The notes under the pieces: model-generated | The model's database searches: none | Seen by the model: only the letters and a program-made list of their open reading frames with translations | Told to the model about the DNA's origin: nothing | Source: Gemmatimonadota bacterium | Lineage (GTDB): Bacteria; Gemmatimonadota; Gemmatimonadetes; Longimicrobiales; Gaopeijiaceae | Assembly: GCA_003695865.1 (NCBI GenBank) | Contig: RFGQ01000237.1 | Span: 1 to 10,394, forward strand | Length of the DNA stretch: 10,394 bases | Direction: 5' to 3' | Position numbers and translations under genes: made by a program | Part shown: positions 1 through 7,021 of the stretch, piece after piece | How the letters are laid out: each line of letters starts with the position of its first letter | Numbering within the stretch: position 1 is the stretch's first letter

Positions 1-964
1 CGCGCGCGACGCCCAGCCGGCCGGCGAGCGTGGGCAGGTCGAGTCCCTGGCGCAGGTACTCTTCGGCAGAGCGGCGCGACGCCACGCGCAGGCCCTCGAC
101 CCGAGCCAGGGCGATGCCGAGTTCGTCGGTCAGACCGGCGGCGATGTAGGCGTCTCCCGGGTCGGGGCTCAGGTTGTCGAAGGGAAGCACGGCGACCGCG
201 GCCGGATCCACGCCTCCATCGAGGATCGGCTCGGTGCGCGGCTCCTCGGCCGGGGTGAGCGCGGTCCACACGCCCAGGCCCACGAACGTCACCAGCCCAG
301 CGGCGATCCCGACCGCCATGGCCCTGGGGTGGCGCCGGCTCAGCGGCAGGCGTCCCACCCGTTCGGGGCGTCCACCTCCGGCGCCCCGCAACGCCGCACC
401 GGTCCGCTCCCGCAGCGAGGCCTCGGGCTCGAGCGTGAAGATCCGCAGGGGCTCGTCGAGCCCCTTGAAGCCGCGGGGCCCGAGGTCTTCGAGTTGCAGG
501 TCCCGCCGTCGGCGGAGCTGCCGTGCCACGTCCTCGCTCACCACCGTGGAGCCGGGCTCCGCAGCACCCTGCAGACGGGAGGCGCGGTTCACGCCGTCGC
601 CGTAGATGTCTCCGTCGGGACCCACGGCCACGTCTCCGAAGTGCAGTCCGATGCGCAGCGCGCACGGCGCACTCCGGCCGCGCGCCTCCTGCGCACTCCG
701 GAACGCTGCGTGAAGCGCGACCGCTCCGTCCGCCGCACCGTCCAGCGACGGGAACTCGAGGAGCGCGCCGTCGCCCAGGTATTTCACCACCTCGCCCCCG
801 AAGGCGGTGGCGGCGGTGGCCGCCGCGGTGCGGAGCGCCTCGATGACCTCCAACGCGCCCGCCTCGTCTTCGGCCGAGAGCCGCGTGAAGTCGACCACGT
901 CGGCGAAGACGACCGCGGCCAACCGGCGCGAGCCGGGCGTGCTCATCGAGGACGGTTCGGTCAT
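1..964 (-). CDS. Class III adenylate cyclase with C-terminal TolB-like domain (partial, runs off left edge)
   Basis: The visible 321 residues are the N-terminal part; the C-terminus lies beyond base 1. Residues about 12-180 form a class III nucleotide cyclase catalytic domain, which makes cyclic AMP from ATP. All key positions are visible: metal-binding Asp22 in FADVVDF and Asp65 in KYLGDG, adenine-specifying Lys61 and Asp123 (in YGDGVN), and transition-state Asn126 and Arg130 (VNRASRL). One transmembrane helix follows at about 215-236, so the cyclase faces the cytoplasm and the remainder is probably periplasmic. From about 256 the motif AVLPFDNLSPDPGDAYIAAG is the start of the TolB/FlgO-like domain often fused to such cyclases and usually followed by TPR repeats, which would lie off the window. 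The start ATG at 964-962 is chosen for a GGAG about 10 nt upstream; an in-frame ATG six codons later has no clear ribosome site. Signalling role and ATP specificity are inferred from family residues. Confidence 0.9.
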   Translation of the reverse strand, partial: MTEPSSMSTPGSRRLAAVVFADVVDFTRLSAEDEAGALEVIEALRTAAATAATAFGGEVVKYLGDGALLEFPSLDGAADGAVALHAAFRSAQEARGRSAPCALRIGLHFGDVAVGPDGDIYGDGVNRASRLQGAAEPGSTVVSEDVARQLRRRRDLQLEDLGPRGFKGLDEPLRIFTLEPEASLRERTGAALRGAGGGRPERVGRLPLSRRHPRAMAVGIAAGLVTFVGLGVWTALTPAEEPRTEPILDGGVDPAAVAVLPFDNLSPDPGDAYIAAGLTDELGIALARVEGLRVASRRSAEEYLRQGLDLPTLAGRLGVAR

Positions 965-1174
965 TCGAGCGAGGGCTCCGGAAACGGGGTCGTCGGTACG
1001 GGGCGCTCGTCGCGCCCCTCACCGGATCGACGATTCAAAGATTCCTCCGGTCACGGGGGCGTGTCCAGCCGCTCCGACCGCCGGCCCCCCGTGGCCTGCG
1101 GACTGGAGGTGGAGGATGGCGCAGCTCGGGACGCGGTGAACATCCCGGTGGCCGGAGGCGTACCGAGGGGCGTC
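965..1174. promoter_or_regulatory. Divergent intergenic region between cyclase and zinc-ribbon gene
   Basis: These 210 bases separate two divergent genes, so both promoters should lie here. A perfect 7-bp inverted repeat, GGGGCGC (1000-1006) and GCGCCCC (1012-1018) with a 5-nt loop, lies about 36 nt upstream of the cyclase start. No convincing -35/-10 pair was found for either direction. A very short reading frame at 1116-1139 is described separately. Assignment as a regulatory region is by position only. Confidence 0.4.
1116..1139 (+). other. Possible 7-codon upstream leader peptide (MAQLGTR)
   Basis: ATG at 1116 has a perfect GGAGG (1105-1109) at 6-nt spacing, a better ribosome site than that of the main gene downstream. 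It encodes only MAQLGTR before TGA at 1137-1139, ending 35 nt before the start of the zinc-ribbon gene in a different frame. Such an arrangement could couple or attenuate translation, but in GC-rich DNA a chance GGAGG-ATG is easy to find. Weak call. Confidence 0.15.
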
Positions 1175-2194
1175 ATGTATCGCGCCTGCATGTTCTGCAA
1201 TCGGCCTCTTGGGGCCAACGAGACGCTCGAGACGTTTCCGGTCGGCCGCCGCCTGGCCTTCGACCCGGAGCGCGGACGCCTCTGGGTGGTGTGCATCCGC
1301 TGTCAGCGCTGGAACCTCACGCCGCTCGAGGAGCGCTGGGAGGCGGTGGAGGACTGCGAGCGGCTCTTCGCGAGCACGCGGCTTCGCGTGTCGAGCCCCA
1401 ATATCGGCCTGGCACGCCTCGCCGACGGTCTGGAGCTGGTCCGCATCGGGCGCCCCCTCCCCGGCGAGTTCGCCGCCTGGCGTTACGGGGACCAGTTCGG
1501 GCGCCGCCGCCGCCGCGCCATGCTGTATGCGGGAGGGATCGCGGTCGCGATCGGGGCGTTCACGATCGGTGGGATGGTGACCGGAGCCATCAGCTCCGGT
1601 CTCGTCGCGCAGTCGGGCAATTTCGTGAACCTGTTCCAGATGCAGCGTACGCGCGCGCGCTTCAAGGACGGCGACGAGGTGGTGCGGGTGAAGGGCGCCG
1701 ACCTGATGCACAGCTCCTTCGAGACCCCCGCCGCGGGCGGGGATTGGCGCCTCACCTTCGGACGCAAGCGGCGCCGGCGGGTCTACGAGGGGCTCGACGC
1801 GCTCAGGGTGGCGGCCAAGGTGATGCCGGGGGTGAACGAGGGAGGAGGCAGCCGCCGGCAGGTCTCGGAGGCGCTCGGTCTCCTCACCGAAGCCGGTGGA
1901 CCCGAGGCGTTCCTGCGGGCCGACCTTGGGCCGCTGCGCGCCGGGGGGAGGCGCCGAAGGTCGCTGATCACCGCGTTCCCCAGGGTCACGAGGCTCGCGC
2001 TGGAGATGGCGCTGCACGAGGAGCGGGAGCGGAGGGCCATGGAGGGAGAGCTCTGGCTGCTCGAGCAGATGTGGCGCGAGGCCGAAGAGATCGCCGCGAT
2101 CGCCGATTCGCTGCTCCTCCCCGAGGGCACCGAGGCGTTCCTCGAGCGGCATCGCGAGCCCGGGGGCGAGGAGCAGGGCAGGGGCCGGGCCTGA
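1175..2194 (+). CDS. Membrane protein with N-terminal four-Cys zinc-ribbon-like motif, unknown function
   Basis: A 339-residue protein that I do not recognise as a named family. Two CxxC knuckles (Cys5/Cys8 in CMFC and Cys40/Cys43 in CIRC) about 32 residues apart at the very N-terminus look like a treble-clef or zinc-ribbon metal site. An Arg cluster (110-114) precedes a Gly/Ala-rich hydrophobic segment (about 115-140), probably one membrane helix or a hairpin, with the charged N-terminal side in the cytoplasm. The C-terminal 150 residues are charged, Arg/Glu-rich and helical in character, possibly coiled coil near 285-320. The ATG at 1175 is chosen because GAGGGG (1165-1170) lies just upstream and the metal motif begins at residue 5; the frame is open far upstream, but that part is low-complexity Arg/Gly-rich sequence antisense to the cyclase. 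It ends 12 bp from the convergent kinase gene. Zinc binding and topology are inferred. Confidence 0.75.
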   Translation: MYRACMFCNRPLGANETLETFPVGRRLAFDPERGRLWVVCIRCQRWNLTPLEERWEAVEDCERLFASTRLRVSSPNIGLARLADGLELVRIGRPLPGEFAAWRYGDQFGRRRRRAMLYAGGIAVAIGAFTIGGMVTGAISSGLVAQSGNFVNLFQMQRTRARFKDGDEVVRVKGADLMHSSFETPAAGGDWRLTFGRKRRRRVYEGLDALRVAAKVMPGVNEGGGSRRQVSEALGLLTEAGGPEAFLRADLGPLRAGGRRRRSLITAFPRVTRLALEMALHEERERRAMEGELWLLEQMWREAEEIAAIADSLLLPEGTEAFLERHREPGGEEQGRGRA

Positions 2195-2206
2195 GCCCGC
2201 CCCGCC

Positions 2207-4846
2207 TCAGGTGCCCGCCGGCTGGGTGCGCAGGCGCTCGCGCACTTCCGCCTGTAGGGTGGCCGAGGTGAACGGCTTCTGCAGGAAGGGCAGGTCGTCT
2301 GGAAAGCGCCCGCTCTCGGCGATTTCGCGACCCGGGTAGCCCGACATGAAGAGGACGGGCAGGTCGGGGTCTCGCGTGCGCAGCTCCTTGTAGAGTTCCG
2401 GCCCGCCCATTCGTGGCATCACCACGTCGGTGAGCAGCAGGTCCACCCGGCCGCCGTGCTCTTCGTACACGCGCAGGGCTTCGGCGCCGTCGGCTGCCTC
2501 GAGCACGGTGTAACCGCAGCGCGAGAGGGCCCGGCGCGCCACGGAGCGGACCGACGGTTCGTCTTCGACGAGCAGGATCGTGCCGCGCCCTTCGACCTCG
2601 GCCGGCCCGGCGGGCACCGGCTCGGCGGGCGCGGGCTCGGCCTCGGCCCGGGGAAGATACAGGCTGAAGGTGCTGCCTCGGCCCACTTCGGAGTCGACCC
2701 AGATGTAGCCACCGGCCTGCTTGACGCTGCCATACACCGACGGAAGGCCCAGGCCGGTCCCCTTCCCGAGCTCCTTCGTGGTGAAGAAGGGCTCGAAGAT
2801 GTGCTCGAGCGTCTCCGGGTCGATACCCGTGCCCGTATCGACCACGTCGACCACCACGTAATGGCCGGGACTGGTGATGGCGCGGGGGCCGTCCAAACGC
2901 CCGGCTCGTATCTCGACCTGGCGGGTGCGCAGCGTGAGGCGTCCGCCCTCGGTCATCGCGTCGCGTGCGTTCACGGCGAGGTTCATGATGGCCTGCTCGA
3001 GCGCGCCCGGGTCGGCGACGATGGGGGGCAGGCCGGGCGCCAGCTCGGTGCACAGTTCGATGCTCGCGGGCAGCACGCGCGACAGCATGCGCGCGGCGCT
3101 CTCGACCGTCTCGTTCACCTCGATCACGCGCGGCCTGAGCGCCTGCTTGCGGCTGAAGGCCAGCAGTTGCCGGGTCAGACCCACGGCGCGCTCGGCGGCT
3201 CGGTCGATCTCGAGAATGTCTTCCCGCAGCGGGTGGTCCTCGCCGAGTTCCTCGAGCAACAGGTGCGTCGTACCGCGAATCGCGGTCAGCATGTTGTTGA
3301 AATCGTGCGCGACCCCCCCGGCCAGGCGTCCCACGGCTTCGAGCTTGGCGGACTGCTGTAGCGCCTCTTCGAGTTGGCGCCGTTCGGTGACGTCCTCGCA
3401 AACGCCCACGTAGCGCACGATCTCGCCCGACCCGTCGCGCATCGCGAAGACCTTGTTCTTGACCCAGCGGACCTCGCCGTCGGGACGCACGATGCGGTAG
3501 GTGTCCTCGCCCACGGCCATGCGCCCACCCAGGCGCCGCAGGCGCACCGGATCACGATCCTCTTCGTGGATGGAGCGCACCAGCACCGAGGGGTCGGCAT
3601 AGGCGTCTTCGACGGGCCGCCCCCAGACCTTTTCGAACGCGGGGCTGAGGTACAGGACCTCGCGACGCGCCGGGTCCCACATCCAGAAGACCACCTCGAT
3701 GTTCTCGGCGAGTTGCTGGAAGCGGTCGTCGCGTTCGCGCAGCGCCTCCTCCACGCGGCGCGCCTCGCGGTCTCTGGCCGCCTGCAGGCGGCGGGCCATG
3801 TCGTCGACCGTGCGGGCGAGCAGGCCGATCTCGTCGGTCCGTTCGGGCAGGCCGGTACGCGCCGCGAGGTCGCCGGCGCCCAACCGCGCCGCGGCGCGTA
3901 CGATGGGCCGCAGGCGTGCGAGGAACAGCGCGTCGAGGATGAGCCACACGCCGCCGAGCAGTGCCAGCGTCGCCAGCAGGAAGCCCAACATGTCCATGCG
4001 GGCGAGGCGGCGCGTCGCCGAACTGATGACCTCGGGTTCGTAGCCCACCGCGACGTACGCACCCGCCTCACCATCGAGCACGTCGATGGGGGTCACCATG
4101 AAGGCGGCCGGCGCGCCGTCCACGTCGGCGGCGCGCACGAAGCCATCGGCGCCTTCGAGCGCGGCCTGCGCGAGTTCGGGCGCCACGGGGCGGCCGATGA
4201 GGCTGTCGGCCCTGGGGCGGCGCGCCATGACGCGGCCCGAGCGGTCGAACACCGTCAGACTGCCGCCTTCGGGAAGCGGCCACCCGTGGGTGTGAGCGGT
4301 TTCGTTCAGGTTCATCCCCGCCACGAGCGTAGCGAGCAGGGTTCCGTCGTCGTCATAGACCGGCAGGGCGGCGGTGACCAGCGGCATACCGCTGCGCAGT
4401 CCGAAGTGGAAGTCGCTCACCGTGAAGCGCCCGGTGGCCACCGCCTGCCGGTAGTAGGGCACGTCGCTCAGGTCGATGGGATCGCTTCCCAGCGACGGGT
4501 AGGTGCACGCCGTGAGGCCGTCGGGGCGCACGACGGCGATGGCCGTATAGCCCGGATGCGACTCGTACAGCGAGGGGAAGAGCAGCGCGCAGGCCTGCGG
4601 ATCGAGTCGCTCGACGAGGGGCGCGTGCGCGAGCGCATTGAAGGTCAGACGGGTGGCGGTGAGCACGTCCTGGTAGACCCGCGACGCCTCGCGCACCGAG
4701 TAGCGGGCCCGGTCGAGCCAGCGCTGGGCGGCTTCTTCGCGGTGAGAGAGCAGGGTGTACGCGAACAGCCCCAGCAGGGGGGCGAGCCCTCCCGCTACGG
4801 CCAGCAGCAGCCGGCCGCGCAGGCTTCTAGGCGGAGCGAGTCTCAC
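2207..4846 (-). CDS. Hybrid sensor histidine kinase (Cache-HAMP-PAS-HisKA-HATPase-receiver)
   Basis: An 879-residue membrane-bound hybrid kinase. From the chosen GTG start: transmembrane helix about 10-33; extracytoplasmic Cache-like ligand sensor about 34-285; second helix about 286-308; HAMP linker about 310-362; PAS domain about 372-492 ending in the usual DVTERR; HisKA with phospho-accepting His514 in GGVAHDFNNM; HATPase with N-box NLAVNARDAM (near 622-631), G1 box DTGTGI (670-675) and G2 box GKGTGLGL (694-701). A Pro/Ala/Glu-rich linker leads to a receiver domain (about 755-872) with acidic residues in LLVEDEP, phospho-acceptor Asp807 in LLLTDVVMP and Lys857 in QKPF. All catalytic residues are present. 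The GTG at 4846-4844 lacks a clear Shine-Dalgarno but places a basic stretch (RLAPPRSLRGR) directly before the first helix; the open frame further upstream is Arg/Pro-rich noncoding-like sequence. The signal sensed and the partner regulator are unknown; no cognate output regulator is adjacent. Confidence 0.93.
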   Translation of the reverse strand: MRLAPPRSLRGRLLLAVAGGLAPLLGLFAYTLLSHREEAAQRWLDRARYSVREASRVYQDVLTATRLTFNALAHAPLVERLDPQACALLFPSLYESHPGYTAIAVVRPDGLTACTYPSLGSDPIDLSDVPYYRQAVATGRFTVSDFHFGLRSGMPLVTAALPVYDDDGTLLATLVAGMNLNETAHTHGWPLPEGGSLTVFDRSGRVMARRPRADSLIGRPVAPELAQAALEGADGFVRAADVDGAPAAFMVTPIDVLDGEAGAYVAVGYEPEVISSATRRLARMDMLGFLLATLALLGGVWLILDALFLARLRPIVRAAARLGAGDLAARTGLPERTDEIGLLARTVDDMARRLQAARDREARRVEEALRERDDRFQQLAENIEVVFWMWDPARREVLYLSPAFEKVWGRPVEDAYADPSVLVRSIHEEDRDPVRLRRLGGRMAVGEDTYRIVRPDGEVRWVKNKVFAMRDGSGEIVRYVGVCEDVTERRQLEEALQQSAKLEAVGRLAGGVAHDFNNMLTAIRGTTHLLLEELGEDHPLREDILEIDRAAERAVGLTRQLLAFSRKQALRPRVIEVNETVESAARMLSRVLPASIELCTELAPGLPPIVADPGALEQAIMNLAVNARDAMTEGGRLTLRTRQVEIRAGRLDGPRAITSPGHYVVVDVVDTGTGIDPETLEHIFEPFFTTKELGKGTGLGLPSVYGSVKQAGGYIWVDSEVGRGSTFSLYLPRAEAEPAPAEPVPAGPAEVEGRGTILLVEDEPSVRSVARRALSRCGYTVLEAADGAEALRVYEEHGGRVDLLLTDVVMPRMGGPELYKELRTRDPDLPVLFMSGYPGREIAESGRFPDDLPFLQKPFTSATLQAEVRERLRTQPAGT

Positions 4847-5121
4847 GCGTGGCAGTCCAGGGATCGAGCCTCGTCGGTGCGCGCACGCCGGCCTCCGCGC
4901 CCGCGTCCGGAGGGCGCCTCGCACGCGGGAACGGGGGGCGCTCAATGGGAGTGTCGGCAACGAACGGCGCGGTCTTGAGCCCGCTCCGGCGCCCGCCGGC
5001 CGCGTGGGGCGGCGACTCCGCACCACCGCCCTGGCATGGCGGCGGTGGCCGCTTGCACCTGCCGGGCGCTTTGGGTCTATTCGGGCGTCCCTCACACCCA
5101 CTGCGAGCTTCCGGCACTTCC
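4847..5121. promoter_or_regulatory. Divergent intergenic region between kinase and thyX, with inverted repeat
   Basis: These 275 bases contain no gene I can support. They hold an 8-bp perfect inverted repeat, CCACCGCC (5023-5030) and GGCGGTGG (5041-5048), with a 10-nt loop, and a candidate thyX promoter described separately. The inverted repeat lies immediately upstream of the promoter's -35 box, a plausible operator position. Nothing promoter-like was recognised for the kinase direction. Confidence 0.4.
5053..5081 (+). promoter_or_regulatory. Candidate sigma-70-type promoter for thyX operon
   Basis: TTGCAC (5053-5058) and TCTATT (5076-5081) are separated by exactly 17 nt. Matches to the housekeeping consensus are 3 of 6 and 4 of 6. 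Transcription would start near 5088, leaving a leader of roughly 34 nt before the thyX ATG. The relatively AT-rich -10 stands out in a very GC-rich region. It would drive the whole six-gene run. Pattern match only. Confidence 0.35.
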
Positions 5122-6105
5122 ATGGACACCAGGCGTCCCACCAATCCCGAGGCCGAAGAGATCCTCGGCGGATACTTCCCCGTGCTCGACCACGGGTTCG
5201 TCGCCCTGGTCGACTACATGGGGTCCGACGAAGACGTCGAGCGCGCGGCGCGCGTGAGCTACGGTTTCGGCACGCGCAAACGGTCCCAGACCCGGGGTCT
5301 GATCCGCTACCTGCGCCGGCACCGCCACACCACGCCGTTCGAGATGGTGGAGCTGAAGTTCCACTGCGCCATGCCCATGTTCGTGGCCCGGCAGTGGATC
5401 CGGCATCGCACCGCTTCGGTGAACGAGTACAGCGGCCGGTACTCCCTCATGCCGCTGCTGTTCTACCGTCCCGAACGCGGCCACTTCGCGCTGCAGAGCA
5501 CGACGAACAACCAGGGAAGACGGGACCAGGCAGCCTCGGAGGAGCTCTACCGGCGGGCGGTGGACCACTGGGAACGCGTGCGCTCGCTGGCCTCGGAAGG
5601 CTACGCGTGGATGGTGGCCGAGGACGTGGCCCGAGAACTGGCCAGGATCGACCTGCCGCTCTCCACCTACACCCAATGGTACTGGAAGATCGACCTCCAC
5701 AACCTGTTCCACTTCCTGTCGCTGCGGGCCGATCCCCACGCGCAGTGGGAGATCCAGGCGTTCGCCCGCGTCATGGCCGGCATGGTCAAGCGGGTCGCTC
5801 CCCTCAGCTTCGAGGCCTGGCTCGACTACGAGTTCGCGGGCGTGCACCTGAGCCGAGGAGAGGTGGAGGCGCTGGCGCGGCTGGTGCGGACGGGGGACGA
5901 GTCCCTTACGCCGGCCGAGGGCGCCGAGACACTCGACGCCGAGGCGTTGAAGGCGTGCGGTCTGAGCGGCCGGGAGATCGCCGAACTCGAGGCGAAGCTC
6001 ACGCCTCGGCCGGTGCCCGACTTCGACCTCGACCTCTCGGCGATGCGCACGGCCGAGGAGGTCGGCCGCGAGATGGCGGCGGCCGTGCCGGGGGACTTGG
6101 AGTGA
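5122..6105 (+). CDS. thyX: Flavin-dependent thymidylate synthase ThyX
   Basis: Converts dUMP to dTMP using methylene-tetrahydrofolate, FAD and NAD(P)H, in the cytoplasm; an alternative to ThyA. The diagnostic ThyX motif is present as RHRTASVNEYSGRYS (residues 94-108). The FAD/dUMP-site segment HRHTTPFE (67-74) and the C-terminal helix signature with DLHNLFHFLSLR (191-202) are also clear, so the enzyme looks intact. At 327 residues it is longer than many family members (often 220-270); the extra part is a charged tail from about 250 onward with no recognised motif. The ATG at 5122 is chosen because the following sequence (ILGGYFPVLDHGFVALVDYM) matches the expected ThyX N-terminus; the Shine-Dalgarno is weak. 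The frame is open back to 4849 but that part is low-complexity. Its stop overlaps the GTG start of the next gene by 4 nt, suggesting coupled translation. Confidence 0.96.
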   Translation: MDTRRPTNPEAEEILGGYFPVLDHGFVALVDYMGSDEDVERAARVSYGFGTRKRSQTRGLIRYLRRHRHTTPFEMVELKFHCAMPMFVARQWIRHRTASVNEYSGRYSLMPLLFYRPERGHFALQSTTNNQGRRDQAASEELYRRAVDHWERVRSLASEGYAWMVAEDVARELARIDLPLSTYTQWYWKIDLHNLFHFLSLRADPHAQWEIQAFARVMAGMVKRVAPLSFEAWLDYEFAGVHLSRGEVEALARLVRTGDESLTPAEGAETLDAEALKACGLSGREIAELEAKLTPRPVPDFDLDLSAMRTAEEVGREMAAAVPGDLE

Positions 6106-7010
6106 GCGGCGGAGGGCGTCCCCGCCCGGCCGAGGACCGTCCGCACCTTGACCGCGGGCTGCGGCGGCAAGTGGCCATGGCCGCCGCGCTCGCGCTCGCC
6201 TGCGTCGCCGGCGTGGCCCGCCCGGTCGTGGCCCAGGACTCCGCGCCTCGCTGGTTCCCGCACGAACGGCTGATCCCGGCGCTCCTCGCGCCGCCCCGCG
6301 AGGTGGGCTTCCGTGGCAGCTTCGTGCTGGCCGATCGCGACCGCTCCAACGACTTCCCGGGCCGCAACATCGAGGCCGAGGTCGCCATCGGACACGCGTT
6401 CCCGGTGCTTCGCCTGAGCGAGGGCGGACCCGGCGCTCCCATGCGGGCCTCGCTCGACTTCGAGGTGGGGACCTTCTCGCGCTTCTTCATGGAAAGCGCG
6501 CGCAAGGACCTGATCAACACCGACTTCCGCGTCGGGCTGCCCGTGTCGATCGTGCACGGGCCCTGGCAGGTGCGCCTGGCGCTGCGGCACATCAGCTCGC
6601 ACTTCGGCGACGACTTCCTCACGGCGTTCGAGCAGGTGCTCGGCCAGGCGTCCCGTGACGGTTTCGAGGCCGTGGTCGCGCACGCGCGCGGGGCCGGACG
6701 CCTGTACGCGGCGGGCGAATACAACTTCCACCGCAACGCGCGCGTCTCGCGTGGCGACGCGCGGCTGGGCGCGGAGTGGGACGGCGGCCGGGTCGACCGC
6801 TCGGCACCCTGGTTCTTCGCCGCGGCCGAAGGCCATTATGCGACCCTGTCCGACGACGTTGCAGCGACGTTCGTGGCCGGCGTCGGCTTCGAGGTGAACG
6901 GCCGCACCGTGCTCCTCGAGGCCCGCGCGCACGTGGGACCGTCGCCGATGGGACAGCTTCGCGAAGTGCACGAGTCGTTCTTCGGCCTCGGCATGCGCAT
7001 CGAACCCTGA
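6102..7010 (+). CDS. DUF1207-like exported, probably outer-membrane protein
   Basis: A 302-residue protein of unknown function. The N-terminus has a basic stretch (RGLRRQ, 18-23), a hydrophobic Ala/Val-rich core (about 24-40) and a VVA|QD signal-peptidase-type site after residue 44, so it is probably exported. The mature start, with WFPHERLIPALLAPPREVGF, resembles DUF1207 proteins, and the rest alternates hydrophobic/polar residues with many Gly and aromatic residues, as in beta-strands of an outer-membrane barrel, ending in FFGLGMRIEP. The GTG at 6102 overlaps the thyX stop (GTGA) and has GGGGGA (6091-6096) 5 nt upstream, and it retains the basic n-region; the in-frame ATG at 6177 would remove it. 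The osmC-type gene begins 11 nt after its stop. The family assignment is from memory of the motif and is moderate; no enzymatic role can be proposed. Confidence 0.75.
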   Translation: MSGGGRPRPAEDRPHLDRGLRRQVAMAAALALACVAGVARPVVAQDSAPRWFPHERLIPALLAPPREVGFRGSFVLADRDRSNDFPGRNIEAEVAIGHAFPVLRLSEGGPGAPMRASLDFEVGTFSRFFMESARKDLINTDFRVGLPVSIVHGPWQVRLALRHISSHFGDDFLTAFEQVLGQASRDGFEAVVAHARGAGRLYAAGEYNFHRNARVSRGDARLGAEWDGGRVDRSAPWFFAAAEGHYATLSDDVAATFVAGVGFEVNGRTVLLEARAHVGPSPMGQLREVHESFFGLGMRIEP

Positions 7011-7016
7011 GGGAGG
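7011..7016 (+). promoter_or_regulatory. Shine-Dalgarno of the OsmC gene
   Basis: GGGAGG lies 5 nt upstream of the ATG at 7022, directly after the previous stop codon. It is one of the best ribosome-binding sites in the window and shows that the gene interrupted by TGA is set up for efficient translation, which argues against a decayed pseudogene. Confidence 0.75.
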
Positions 7017-7021
7017 CACGC

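Noticed and set aside
329..1174. N-terminal extension of the zinc-ribbon gene by 282 residues
   Set aside because: It is antisense to the conserved cyclase catalytic domain and low in complexity; the ATG at 1175 has its own ribosome site.
2195..2206. Shared terminator between the convergent zinc-ribbon and kinase genes
   Set aside because: The 12-bp gap is too short and no stem with a T-run was found across the two gene ends.
3374..4978. Long open frame on the plus strand over the kinase gene (534 codons)
   Set aside because: It is antisense to clear kinase domains and has low-complexity Arg/His/Gln-rich composition without motifs.
4847..5101. N-terminal extension of the kinase by 85 residues
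   Set aside because: The extension is Arg/Pro/Ala-rich, has no ribosome site, would precede the natural basic-plus-helix membrane anchor, and would cover the promoter region of thyX.
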